This document shows positions 10,871 to 26,095 of a stretch of 64,000 nucleotides of DNA, piece after piece. Under the pieces are notes generated by a model, which was not told the origin of the DNA, made no database searches, and worked only from the letters and a program-made list of their open reading frames with translations. The DNA is from Mesaphorura yosii. Taxonomy: Eukaryota; Arthropoda; Collembola; Poduromorpha; Tullbergiidae. The translations under genes were made by a program, and so were the position numbers. Every line of letters starts with the position of its first letter. Within the stretch, counting starts at the first letter, position 1. The DNA lies in NCBI GenBank assembly GCA_009869945.1, contig WIXG01000004.1, positions 558,001-622,000 on the forward strand. The letters run 5' to 3'.

Positions 10871-13800
10871 AGTTAGTCAGTACACCAAGGATAATTCTCA
10901 AAATCACTCTGCACTGCACGCGATTTTGTTCCTATCAAGTAACTCATGTGTTGTCTCACTCCGAACCGGCAATGAGAGAATGCATACGTTTTTCGTAATG
11001 AAATATTGTGCCCCAAGTATTGAAGGATGAAAAGTCTGTGAAAATTTGATGAGAATGTGCGTTGCGGTTGATTGTGTGTATCACTTCACATATGTTCACG
11101 CATTGCATTTTCCCAGTTGCAAGTTCAGACTTCGAATCCGTGGGACTGGACCAGCAAAAACCCGAGAAAGGTTTCCCTTGTTTGTTAATAAATGAATGAA
11201 AAGTTGGAGCAGATGTTCAAGAAGCGCTTGAAATTGCTATTAACTTGGCAAATAAGAGTGCACGGTACGAACACAGTCAGAGCAGGCAAGCACCTTGCTC
11301 TGCTCAGTAGTCAATTTATGTATTGGGAACAACAATGAACTGAAATGTTCAATATGTGCACTGTATTCCCTGTGTACTTATCTCAAAGGTTCGAATGAAA
11401 TGAATTGCTCACTGCACTCAACAATGCGCAATGCGGGTTCACCACTCACGGAAGGGGATGTTTGTGGAATGAATGATGTGAAAGTGAGAACCCGAAACAG
11501 AAACAACAGTGTGGGTCGACTGGTGGATGTCCTTTGATTAAAATGTGTGCTGAGACACATCGTTTATAGGGACAGCGTATTGCCACCGTACTTCGGAGTT
11601 TGTGGTGGTCTTTCCATCGCAGTTCCCCACTTTCCCATGCTGATGCTGAGTGGATGCTGTTGCTGCTGTTACTGTTTTCCAATTCGGTTTCAGATCTGCT
11701 CAGCTCATGAACACAGGAATCAGCTTATCATGTTTTTGAGTACCACATGCTACTGCTACGCGGAATCCCATGTTCACAAATAAGCACGCCAGGTTTCACA
11801 CGTGAAATTTAAGGGCTAACTTTGAAGTTTGTTAACTGAATGATTTTTTAGACATTTTCTCAAGCTCACGTTGGTCAATTTGCATCACCAGACGCACGTA
11901 CGCCAACATTTTGAAGGCATCCATTTGGTCATTGCCAGCTACAGTCGCAACCTGATTCCAAAAGTGAAACCCAACTCGACCCCAACCGTAACATGCATCT
12001 GCTTAATTCCAGTGATATTTAAGGATTTGTAGAAAATAGACCTCACTACTCACGAACTCACAAGGTTCACATTCGCTGCAGACAGAGTTCCGGATTTGCG
12101 TTCAGGAAACAGCGCGTAAGTGCGTGTATCGTGGGAACCGCATTCTGGCGAAGTAAAACCTAATTGCATATGGCGGCGCCTTAAATCTATATTAAGACTA
12201 AATGAATCAAATGGATAAGTAGAGCGCACGTTTAATAATTTCTCTTGTGACCTGTGAAGTCAGTAACGTACCACATTTTCGTATTTCATAACAGGTTTTC
12301 GTAATCCTCTGGCTGGATACGCACCTAGACGCAGCACGCGCGCACACTGCACTGTCGGACTTGACCATATGTGAGATTCTGCTTGGGCTTTCTACTTTCC
12401 CAGCACAGCGTGCAGTTACAGTCCTCGGGTACTGGTAGGCTGAGGGTAAAAACATATTCATTTTGATTTTGATCTCGTCTCTCTTGAGTACATCTAATTT
12501 AGACTTGGTGGGAGACTTATGCTTGTGCGTTTTCCTTTTTTAAACCAAAGCCATTTCTTTCTCCATGGGGTCTGTTTTGCGTGTGGTGAAAGAGCGAAAT
12601 GGGGCAAATTTATGTCGTCTCACTGCAGCATTGATGTCATTCATGGAATGATTACCAATCTTGTATTTATGGACATTGCCGATGTGGAAAGCAGAATGTC
12701 CCCTTGCCTCGTTCCAACCCCAGCATGGCAAATCTGGAAATCTAACAACGTCAATAAAGAAATTATTCACGGATCCCGTCTCCGTGAATGGAGACCAACA
12801 TTGCGCTGTTGCTGTTGCATCCCTTTTCATTCAAAAGTTTTGATACGGCAATAATTTAATTGTAGTTGATGCGATGTATGATAATACACACGAGAGGCTC
12901 GTGGCAGGGACACAGGGGTAATGAAATGAAATGAGACAGATTCTTCACGGTTCTGTCCTTCGTGCACAAATAGTTCAATATATCTTCATCAAGATAGCGT
13001 AATTGACATGACTTGGATGCTTTCAGGAAGAGATCTGGAATCACTACAGAGCAGCAAATGACAGGCTGAAGTGTCTGAAATCCAAGGCAAAGATTGAAAA
13101 AGTCAATTCAACTATTTTAGGGTGGTTTTCATCTTCATCAAACGGGAAATCTTGTTTCACGTTCCGTGTTTCATGCACAACAATTTAGATTCGGTTAATG
13201 TCATTTTGTGTGAGCAAGAGGCAAAAACTGTTTTAAATGCAAATTCTGGAAACAAAAATTTCATAACCACAAGTTGCTAAAATGGAAACAAATGTTTTGA
13301 GGCTACGGCCAAAACCGTGTACTTTCTATCCTAATGCTTGTACCGCGCTTGCTTTCTTGACACTTTGAAATCAAATTGTCTGCTGGGAGAAAACAAGAAT
13401 GAAAATTTAAATTGAATATGTGATGGATGGAAATTGCACGCGAGAAGAAAAGATGCGGCGATGACACAAGTTGTGGTGAGGTGACGAAGAGAAAGACTGA
13501 AACTAATCTCTTTTCTCTTTAAATGAGATTATGCAAAACTGAAGAAGTTTCCAGCTTCTAGATTCTAGGAGAGTTTATTATACATATTTCTGCTGTGATG
13601 AAGAAACAAATGCCTGAGGTAGTGAAAACATGTTTTGGATTTTTCATCATGACTTGAGACCACGCAAGTTGATACTCCACTATTTTTAGCACAATGAAAT
13701 TCGAATCACAACATGAAAGCATCTAAATTTCAACCTCGAATCCACTTTCCACGAATTCTCACTTTCCTCATGTAATGATTTCCAAAGCTGCTTGTCGAAT

Positions 13801-14609
13801 TTTTCGGATGCTCTCTGCCCCCGACAAGCCTAAGCAAACAGACGATGAGAACAGAGACACGGTAGTAGTTGAACTGTCACACAAAATTAGCACACCAAGT
13901 TATTATTGGAGTGAAGTCGTAATCAGAAGTTATTTATTGCACGCAATGGAAAATGGGCTTGTTTGGTAAAGGTTACAGACTTAATGCGGATATGGTAAGT
14001 GTGATGATCAAACTAGCAACGAGATTAAAACAGAAAAGTCTGGTCTGTAATCTAACAACAGTAACAATAGCCATAACCCATAACGGCCGTTTGACATGAT
14101 GGCCTGACTAGTTCATTTTTGCATAATTACATTCTGACTGGTAATTAAGGAACAATGTGACCTATAGAACTACTTTCAATACTGACATTTGCCTTTAATC
14201 TATAAAAGCATTCCAAATACTGTGACGGAGGCAGGAAAGGTTGCACCAGGAATATTTCAGGAAAAATCTCAGGTTAATATCAAAGTAGAGGTATTCAGGT
14301 TGTGAAAGGAGTGAAAAGATACTTGGTTATAAACGAACTAATAATTATTGGATTATTTTGTTAACATTAGCATCAAAAACCGTGATCTGAAGTAGCGATG
14401 ATAGTAGTAAAGCTTCTGTTTCTGTTACTAAATACTAAACTGACTAGACACGACACCTCTACACAATAATAACAGATGCATTACCAACGGGAGATGTCGG
14501 ACTCCCGTTTTCGTCTTCCTCTTGTATAGCACGAGCGCTTTCCCATTCCTTTCTCTGATTTATCAGTTGGTGCAAAGTCTACAAGATTGAAGTTATCAAA
14601 ACACATTAT
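10871..14609. other. Intergenic stretch upstream of the zinc-finger gene
   Basis: This contains the presumed promoter of the zinc-finger gene at its left end and the 3' flank of the metallophosphatase at its right end. No exon with homology was found. One short perfect inverted repeat (8-base arms, 8-base loop) lies at 14486-14509, about 100 bases past the metallophosphatase stop. Confidence 0.5.
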
Positions 14610-17109
14610 TCATACATTCTCGCGCTCTACACAATTTCCAAGAATTTTACCAACCTCCTTATCTTTGACGATTACAATCCTACCCTCAACCTTCGGCTCC
14701 AACTTGCACGTGACCTTTTCCATGTCTTCGTACGTGCTGCCTTGGCGTGATAGGGACGGTCTTGGAGACAAGGAGACCGTTCTTTCCAGTGTGCTCTTTG
14801 GTGAGACATCATGAAATCCGGTACTCATGGATCGGAATAAAGAGTGCCGTCTGGACAGAGTAACCAGAGACTGGTGATGGCGAGAATTTCGTCGTGGAAC
14901 AATGTGGCCTTGTACTACTTGAATTGCATGAAAATGGTTCTGAACCGCAATAGATAATTCCAGACAAGCATCTTCGTCTACCTGCACGTGATGAAAGTTG
15001 AGTGTTAAAAGTCAATTCATTCTATTCTTAAAATCAAGGTACGCCGGTTCTTACTAGAATTTCAGTAGTTGCGAGGCACAGAAAGCCATCATGGCCGGTT
15101 GCGAGGTATTTCTTAGTGACAAGTCGGTACACTTGGTGGGGTTGAATATACTCGTCACCGACCATTACAAACTTTGGATCTACTCGAGCGCCTATGTTAA
15201 AGAAATCATTCCTCTAAGCTACACCTCAATTGATATGGCCATGGCTATTCAGAAATTACCTGGTGGTTTGGACGGATCAAAGGCGAAACGAATTCCAGAC
15301 ACCTGGATATTTGGATAGTTTACCACTTATAATGACTCCCAGTTTATCTAATGGCTCAGTTTCTGAGAATTACCTGAGGAAACCTTCCTTCCAGCTTCGG
15401 ATATTGAGATACAGAATTTTCTAAAGCCTCCACCAATTGTGAACCTATTTATATATAGGGCAAGTTTGTGTGTAGGCATGCCCATTGCAATCCTAATTTG
15501 TATATTCCTAACCTAGGACACTTAGCACGACCAGCGTATCCATCATGGGGAGGATTGTCATCAAGTCTCGCCTTGTAAAAGGTCCAGCAGAATGAATTCT
15601 GTCTGATCGAAGTGTTCCTGAATTCAATAGCGCACAGTCAGCATTAGTTGACGCAAGCATAATGTCACACATGAAATTCCCCAAGTTGCTCTCGCCAGTG
15701 CGAATGGAAAAGAATCTTCCGTCCAAGTCGACATGAAATTCGCCAAGAACGTCATCCATTTTTTGATTCATCATATCTGCGGCAAGATAAACACATAAGC
15801 TAGAATTGCAGCATATTTATAAGTGAAGACTTAGTGTCACATTGCAGGGCTTACGTGTATATGCATCCAATTTATCCATGAGTTCTTTATCCTCTGGGTA
15901 ATCCGATGTTACAGAGATTCGGTCGATTAGGAACTCGGGATCACCTCCAGCCGAAGGCCAAGTAATTTGAATTACACTAAAGTCTCTGAAATCAGTTCCA
16001 CTTTTAACAACCGGGATGCCCTTCACCTGAAATGCGGCGAATGTCAGACTTCAGATATTCGAAGTTTAAGTTTAAGTTTTTACCTTCTGAATTTCGTAAA
16101 TATGATCATGGCCACCCAAAATGAGCTGAATTCCCTCACACTTCTCAGCTAGTAGAACATCATTTGGAGAACGCATATGCGTCAGCGCAATGATCAGATC
16201 ACAACCCTGAATTCAAATTCAAGAAAATATGCTTACCAAAATTAATTTGAACGTAGGTAAATTGAATTATTGAAAATTTGGTTCCAACCAACCTCTTCTT
16301 TTAGTTTCTTAGCCAGCTCATTCCCTACCTCCGCGAAGTCACGAAAAGTAACTTGATCAGGATCTATAGTGGACAAAGTTTCCAACCATTCAAACTCTAC
16401 CAAACCCATCTGAAATGCAATGTATCACAAGCATCTTAATTTCAACTGCTGGTCTGTTAGCTTCAACATCATGCACATCTTACACTTACAAGACCTAGCT
16501 TCTTGCCATTATTTTCAAGCGTGTAGGTAACTTGTCCGTCTCCTAAGGGTAAGCCTGTGTAATTATCCACCACGTTCGACATGAGCCAAGGGAATCCGCA
16601 CTTCTCAACCAATTCGAGGAGGTTATCGACACCAAAATCTGTAATTCAGGCGTGACTTCATTATTACTGATTCCGGATTTCGTTGCAAGCAAAGTGAGTA
16701 CCGAAATCGTGATTTCCGTAAACAGAACATGCTGTATTAACAGAATTTAGTACTGGCACCATTTGTTCCCCTTTGGTAACCGCGCTTACTAAATGAAGAA
16801 AAGCACACATAATTGCCAAGTAAAATGAGAGATAACGGAGATATGAAGGCAGTATGCATGTGCTTACAAAGACTAGGCGAAAAGCAGTCCCCGGAAAACA
16901 ACACAACAGGATCCAAATGCTGAAACTGCTTAACGGCTGTGCAAAACCGAGCAGCACCTCCAACAGGTTCTTTCTTTTGCCCTTCAATGTCATAGACATC
17001 ATTGTAGTGAATCAACGTGACCTGAAAAAAGACCCACGGTCCTTTATAGCAATTAGCTGCATAATGAAACTATTAAACTAACCTGATTCGGGTTTTTCAC
17101 ATTTCCCAT
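14610..17109 (-). CDS. 5'-nucleotidase-family metallophosphatase (UshA type, CG11883-like)
   Basis: Twelve exons (minus): 17109-17083, 17021-16868, 16788-16702, 16638-16490, 16409-16293, 16206-16084, 16026-15855, 15776-15513, 15444-15374, 15302-15260, 15191-15055, 14981-14610. Together they give 571 codons with every junction in phase. Metal-binding landmarks of the calcineurin-like domain are all present: HYNDVYD (14-20), FSGDC (near 50), GNHDFDFG (near 86) and GGHDHIYE (near 210). The C-terminal nucleotidase domain follows, with NSGTLRSDRI, LEGRFPQ, SGIRFAFDPSKPPG and GDEYIQP. Family members dephosphorylate nucleotides or sugar phosphates; the substrate cannot be told here. There is no signal peptide, unlike ecto-5'-nucleotidase, so a cytosolic enzyme is inferred. 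The last exon holds a long Ser/Arg-rich stretch (about 475-535) that looks disordered. An apparent frame break near 15.3 kb disappears once the 71-base exon 15444-15374 is included. Confidence 0.88.
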
Positions 17110-18908
17110 CTTGTATCAACTGTCAAGTGAATGTCCGCCAGAAAGTAGTCAAGTATATTGCAAATGAGTTGAGTCAGTCTTGCCAAAACTGGGCGATAGG
17201 GCACTACCCATACTCACCGGTGATTTTGTCTTATGCGTGCCCGTATCCCATTTGCGGACGCGGCATGGCTAAATTAAGGTAGAGTTGTAAAGGTAACATC
17301 AACAATAGGAGCTTACACATTAAATCTAAAGTTAGGTTACAACTTACCTAACTAAAGCCCCATTTCAACCACGGCGCGATGTAGACGCAAGTTTTCCTAT
17401 CAAATATGGTTGCCAATCATTCCCTATTGTCCTTTCCTGTATTCCAATGCCAAGTAATGCTAAATGGAAATAGAATTTGCGTACGTGAGTGCTTGAACTA
17501 CTTCGAAGACTTTGGAAAAACAACGAACATAAAATGAGCACAACACTCACCTACTCTCATCAGTCGGTCAACAAAACGGTTCGTGGATTAGCCACCTCTG
17601 TCGCTCTGTGTATTGTGTTGTATGTGTACTCTGGCATTGCGCAAAAATTATCCAGACCAATATTTACGTCAGAAGAAAGCAAGGAGTGAAACTTGAAGCG
17701 TCTTGTGCGCAAAACAAAGATTCTCAGAAATTGACATTTCAGATTCGATTCACCGAATCAAATGGAGATCTTTTCGGCCAGATTAGCAAATCAATACCAT
17801 CATTATCTGCTCTCTTGGCTCGTTATGTCGCTTACCATTTTCAGCCTCTTCCAGGTCTATGAGGCGCGGCGCTGTCCTTCGCTTGTCATTACGTGGAGTA
17901 GTCTCAAATTGCCTTTACGTCATGGTTAAAAGATTTTGATATGAAAACGTGCAAGGCATCTGAAGACTTCTTCCTTGATTCTGTGCTCTGAATGAGGAAA
18001 ACGTGGATGACATAATTTATAAAAATTCATGCCCCGATAGACTAATGAAATAAAACCGCAATTTCCCATTTATTACAAGCAGAAGAAAATGGTTCACATA
18101 ACACAAGAAACGAGAAACACACAAACCGTGATTTCTGAGACACATACGGAATTCTAAAGCGAAGAAATGTATTTAGTGCAACAACAACCCCGATCGAAAC
18201 CACGATATTATGAAGTATAACTAATTAGAGTATTTAGCCCTTAATTAGCGACAGAAGGAAACTCAGCCCATAAATACAATCCCTCAGCAAGAAATTAATT
18301 AGTGACTTTTGGTTACAGATATTAATTAAAAATTATTCACCATAAACACTTCATAATTTATGTACATACAAAAAGGCACAAAAGGCGTATGCACTTACTT
18401 TGGCGTGAATATCAAAGCTAAATAGAAATTAGCCTCGGCAGATTTTGATTAACACAACGACTTTAATTACAAATTACGATATTGAATGACCAGAACACTA
18501 CTACTAATGGTCGTTACAGAAAATTGCGAGCCTCTGTCCCACTCACAATACATCATGCATGTGGCATGTATGCCTATGGGGAAACGTACCATGTATGGTT
18601 TCCAGAAAAATCGCTGTATCAGTATTTGGGTTGAATGTCTGACCCTTTCTTTTTCTACTTCAATCTTTTACAATGCTGAACCGAAACCAACAAGTAATCG
18701 TGAAGTTTTCTTACGTTTTGCACTAATTATTACTCTCACACATTTAATGCAACTTATAATTGACTTATCGGGATATTGAATTACCCTCACAAAGGCTCTT
18801 TGGAATGACTGCTTGTGTTTCTGATGATGACGCTACAGCTACGCTAATTACTAGGTGACTACGTTTCAACTGTGTGTTGACCCCCCAACAACAGCAACAC
18901 GTGTACTG
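17110..18908. other. Intergenic stretch between the metallophosphatase and repo
   Basis: The left side should contain the metallophosphatase promoter. The right side holds the repo 3' flank, including an ATTAAA variant poly(A) signal on the minus strand at 18743-18748, 161 bases past the repo stop. No other gene seen. Confidence 0.5.
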
Positions 18909-20926
<2,018 letters not shown>

Positions 20927-23900
20927 ACCGAAAATTAATTACGATAGGCAAACTGCAGCTAATCAAATGCAAAATGCGTGTAACTTAATGAATGAAGAAC
21001 ATGCTCTAACTGACTCTTCTCACTCGCATGTAAAATTCGGTGTGCATTTATCGAAGAAGCATACTGGGCCATGTATCATCTTTCCCATAGAACTTCTTTG
21101 CTACTTATGCCGATAATTGGATTCCAATGCATTCTTAGTGAGTCTATATGCAGGAGATACGCTTTGTCGTCTCTACCTACGAGCCTTTATGGTGGTTCGT
21201 TCGGTTTCTTTTGTGGTTAATGAGGTTTTGCGTAGACTTTTGTCTTTTAAATCCCTAATGTATGCAAGTACGGAGCAAGACATGATCAACGGCTCGAAGA
21301 AGACTTCTTGCATTAGCATCAGTGCGGGTGCGGTGCGCTTTCCGAAATTGATAAGCTAAGCTGTGGCTTGGTTTGGCGCTTCGGCCATGGGTAACGTGAG
21401 ACTTTGTGAGGGTCGTAGCCAGCCGCATTTAATTAAGAGGTATTCACTTATGACTGAATCAAGAAAATGATTATTAATTAAGACGTGAGACCTTTCATTA
21501 AGATACTTTGCAAAGTTCCTGCCCAACGCTGAGCACTACTGAACAATGAACTGATTAATTGGGCTCAATTTCAAGACGCAAATGAAGGAAAGTGTGTGAA
21601 ATTGCAAGCCCACGCGAGCTTCCAATTTCAGTCAATGAATCCAGAATTCTTTGAGATGAATGAAGGGTCAAGTGCACAATGATTTAGTATGCAAGTCACA
21701 AATTGACGCAATAATCACTTACTTCGTACTCGTGCTGCGGTGGTGTCGTCAATCCAAATCAATTATCACCAATCACGCCAAATTCAATCAACTCTCGTTC
21801 GCACTGTGCGTGCTTGCTCTGATGCACTTGCACTTGCTGCGCTGACTTAAATTGTTCCAATGAAACTTAACAAGAAACAATCAAGAAAGAATAATATTTA
21901 TACAAATAACGAATTGAGACTTATCATCGGGCGACGACTTTTCCCAAATAAATATTAATAACAAATGGTTAGTAATGATTACCTTTAATCTAATCTAGAC
22001 TTAATCGACAACAATTAATTCTATACGGCCACTCTGGGCCAAGTCGCCGGCGCGGCACAGCGAATTTCAAAAATGAATCGTCTCAGCGCAACTCAGTCGG
22101 GCTCGCGTTAAGGCCGTTGTTAATCGGTTAGAATTGACTTGTGAAATAAATTTTAATTCGACTGAATTACTCCGAAATGGATGCAATTGTGACTTTTGTT
22201 CAAAGCTGGTCCGTGGGACCGGCCATCGACCAATTCAGTTAAGCTACGGCAGATGCGTCGTCATCATGCAGCAGTGCTGGGATTGTTGTCCCTGTCATGT
22301 GCTACGCTCGTTCTCCACTCTTCACGGGATTTACATTAAACAATTATTATTAGATACAGAGATGTGACTGAAAAAGGGGTTGGACTCTCTTTTTCTCTCT
22401 AGCAATCAGAGATGAGCTCTTCCTTGTGTGGCAACACCCCAGTCGGCAAGCGATGAGAAAGAATTCGATGCGGAGATTTTCACTTCATCTCAGCAAAGCA
22501 AGAGGAATACGTTCAGAATCTCTGCCCTGTTGTTTGCTGAAGTACGCTTTCGCTCTTGCAGGATGCTGGCCTGGATCTTTGGACTTTTATTTTTGTCGCT
22601 ATCAATGAACGCATGGCAAAGACGTCCTTTAACTCTTGTCCAATTGAAGCCAATTTATTTCAATTAAAAGAATGACTTGCGCCAGCCACGTACGTGTAGA
22701 CACTTGAATGCGAGAAAACAGGAAGTTGGACAGTACGTCTAGAAGGCTTGTAACAAGCAAACGCAACAACCACTCCCTTCAACTTTTGATACGAGGAGCC
22801 GGGCCAAGACAAAACTGGGTGCTAGAATGCTGAAATCGCGGTCTGACTTCTAAACGAGTGGTTTCCTGCAACTCGAATTAATGATGTGCATTTGTGAAGT
22901 ACTACGTCGACATTCTTCACAGAATTTTACGGCTGCGACATAACTCATGGTGGATTCCAGCCTTAATTGATCCCAATTGAGCTCAATCATTAAACCCGAC
23001 TCAACTTTTATTCATTCAGATTCCAAAGTAAAATATCAGTTCTGCTTGCTTGGCTGAACGGAAAGTATTGGCTAACTTTAAATAGCGCATCGCATCTAAC
23101 CATGAAGTGGCTGGAAAGCAAGACGACCTCCTAAACCACTACTCAAAGTTTCCATTGAGCAGCCTGTGATTTTGCAAGCAAGTAAAACAGTGTCGCCACT
23201 TTCGGCCCGTCGTTGAGGATTCGTGAGCATCCGACTTTGGACTAACCGCGGAAAAATTGCATTTCACAGACTCGAACTGCGTCAATTTTGTTTATGTCAT
23301 ATATTTTGCAGCGCGGCGACGCGCATTTAGCCGGCTAGTCGGCATGATGCTTCTGTCTGGTGCAATATGTTTCGAAGTTTGATGAAGTGAGTGATTATGA
23401 AACGAAATTATTGTTCTTTAAACCCACTTCTGGGTCCACGTTTTAATTCCCATCAACTTAACAGACACTGGCGACTCGCGCATTGTAAAAAAAAAACCAA
23501 CAGTCTCATTATGATGATAATCATTTGATAGGGTTAACAAGAACAAAACGTGGAAGAGTGATGATGATAATAGTCGGATAATGAAAGGGTGTGAGATGAG
23601 ACGTAAATGATTGCTGGATAATAAACTCGAACCCTTTCAATGTCAAGAGCAATGAATTCGATCAGAGGAGGGTTGCGGGTTGCACGATCGACGCGATGCA
23701 GTGAGGGCCAACGCCGAACTAGCCTCACGACTTTAAAAATGACAAGTCGGCTGTCAAGTGCCCAATTTTTATTTCACGCAATCTGACTCTTCATTGAACT
23801 CTTGACGCGCATGCACTCGACCTTTTCACTTGCTGCAACATCCGACTTTGTCACTTCGACCATTCTTGGATGAACAATATCAACGCATGATAAACTCAAT

Positions 23901-26095
23901 TAAAGGGTTAATCGCTCACATTTTTCTAATGCCAGGTGAAACAAAAGGCAAGACTAAAACAGAGGGGCGAAGGCTGCGCTGCTCATTGCATTGTTATTCG
24001 GCAATGAGCCTGCTCTTCCGTAATTCGAAACCACAAACCATTAATATTTATCAACTTTAAAAAATCATTTGTCTTGCTTGCAACTTCTGAATTATGTAAC
24101 TGCTCGCCGGTATTATTGTGCCGATTCCCACAATTAAGTACCGGAAAAGAACAGTGATTTTTTACAAAACGATTTGTTAAAAATAAAAATGCAGCAGGTT
24201 CCATTGTTCTTCAAATGGAGAAAGTGTGACTTCATTATTCAGTTGATCACCTATTGCTTTATGATGGCATGAATATATGAAACCGGTGAACTCGTCCATT
24301 GTCCCGCTTCTGTTTTCAATGCTTTAAATTACAAAATATGATGGTAATGGAAAGGGAAAATCGAACTCAAATTACGCGAAAGCAGTTTTGGAAACTTCAG
24401 GAAAATGCCAAACGAAATGCTGAGAGATACTGGACAATATTTTCCCACAGTTTGCCGGAACTGTTATCCGTCAACTTGATCTTTGTCGTCCTTCGATCTT
24501 TGCGGGCTCACCACAGCATCATTTGAAATTGCAACTGAACATGATGATACATGGCGATAAAGACCTTGTACTCGTGGATGACAATTAATGAAATTATGGG
24601 CAGTAGTCAGGCAGCAAGCAAGATTTTCAAGAGATAATATTTGAACTTGCGGTAAAGCACTTCACGAACTGCTGCTGAATACAATGCGATTTGATGCGGA
24701 GATTAAAGTCCGCGGCTGTGGTGTACAATAAATGAACACTTCAAAAACATATTTCGAATTGAAGGGAGTGCTTACGGCAGGCGACAATACGCTGTTTATT
24801 ATTGGCCACAATGTTGCAGGTCTTCGCTCTTCGGTCCTGACAAGGAATCCCGCTGTGTTCAAGTTGGGAAACTCATGCTCTCATATTACCCGGAGCACGA
24901 AGACACAAGTCAAGATAGGACTCGGTTGATGAGAATTGAGGAAATCTCATGTTGTTTCAAATATTTGCTTTGGATGTCAAGTGCTGGTAAACCACTTGTA
25001 GTCTAAATAGTAGAAAATTGGAGAAAGACAGCGCGGCAGCACGAGTCCTGTGATCGGATAGTGGATAGGCATTCGAGCATGAGTTGCGGGAGTACAAGCA
25101 ATGTTAAATGCGCTGCACACTTCGCTCTCGAGCGAGGGCAGAAATTTCTTTTTCTACTATGTGGTATTTGACACGCGACTCGCACGCACCCTTGATCAAG
25201 AGGAGCGATAAAAAAGTGGCCCTTGAATTGGGAAGGACTCGTGTGAGCAAAACTTCACTCTTTTGTCTGATCCTTAAATAGCGGTCCCTGTCAGTAATAA
25301 TTTCAAAGCATAAATGAAACTCAGTTCGTGGTGGCGTTTTCCAATGCATTTTCACATCATTTTACCCACATAAACTCTGCAAATGCGGAAATTCTTCTCG
25401 TAATTACGACATATTCAATGTTTTCTTGCCCCAATTTCAAGTTCTAGAGTAAACATCTAGAGTGGATGATTTCGGTAGTCAAACTCATAAAAGCAAATTA
25501 CCTGAAACATCGATCCAGTTACACACTTCAAAGCGGATACGCTCTTCATTACTTGCTCATTGAAGCAATTCATGACATGGCACGAAGTTGACCCGCCGTC
25601 GATTGGATGGGAATTCATGGATACACAATAAAATGGTACAAATTAAATTGGATTAGCAGTAAATCCTCTTAATGTGACAGCAAACATACTCTCGGGTATT
25701 TTTTTTTCTTTCTCTCACAACACATTGCTCTCATCAACGTCACCAATAGCCAAAAACCAAGAGCCATGCGAGCTAATTAGGTGCGATTGATAAATACACT
25801 GGCACCGGAACAGTGCGTCCAATTTCCCAAGTTTTCATTATATTAATTGCAACTTGCACTTCATTATGCGAAAAGCTGAACAACGAAGTTAATATGAACC
25901 GGCAATGAAAAACGTTAAGACTTTTGGGATGAGGTCTTGTAGTTAATCATTTTCCTGACAACCAAGTGGACGGATATCAAGGTCGTTAACATTTTGAGAC
26001 ATACATAAATTCGAGGTACCAGTGTTACAGTGTGAAGCTAACGGTGTAGGACATCAGGGCTAAGCTTAACAAAATCGTATTAGCAAAATTATAGA
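20927..26095. other. Intergenic stretch upstream of repo and of the VLCAD gene
   Basis: About 5.2 kb lie between the divergently transcribed repo (minus) and VLCAD (plus). No exon with homology was found. Small ATG/GAT-rich simple-sequence patches occur near 23510-23570. As the upstream region of a developmental homeobox gene it is where cis-regulatory modules would be expected, but I cannot point to a specific site. Confidence 0.5.

Noticed and set aside
14486-14509. Inverted repeat aacgggag / ctcccgtt as a transcription terminator
   Set aside because: Hairpin terminators do not apply to this eukaryotic gene context, and 8-base arms are common by chance.
15260-15374. Apparent frameshift in the metallophosphatase between the TILPMMD and SGIRFAF segments
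   Set aside because: It arose from starting the exon at 15362. The exon 15444-15374 and a new intron to 15302 restore phase and supply the missing LEGRFPQ segment.
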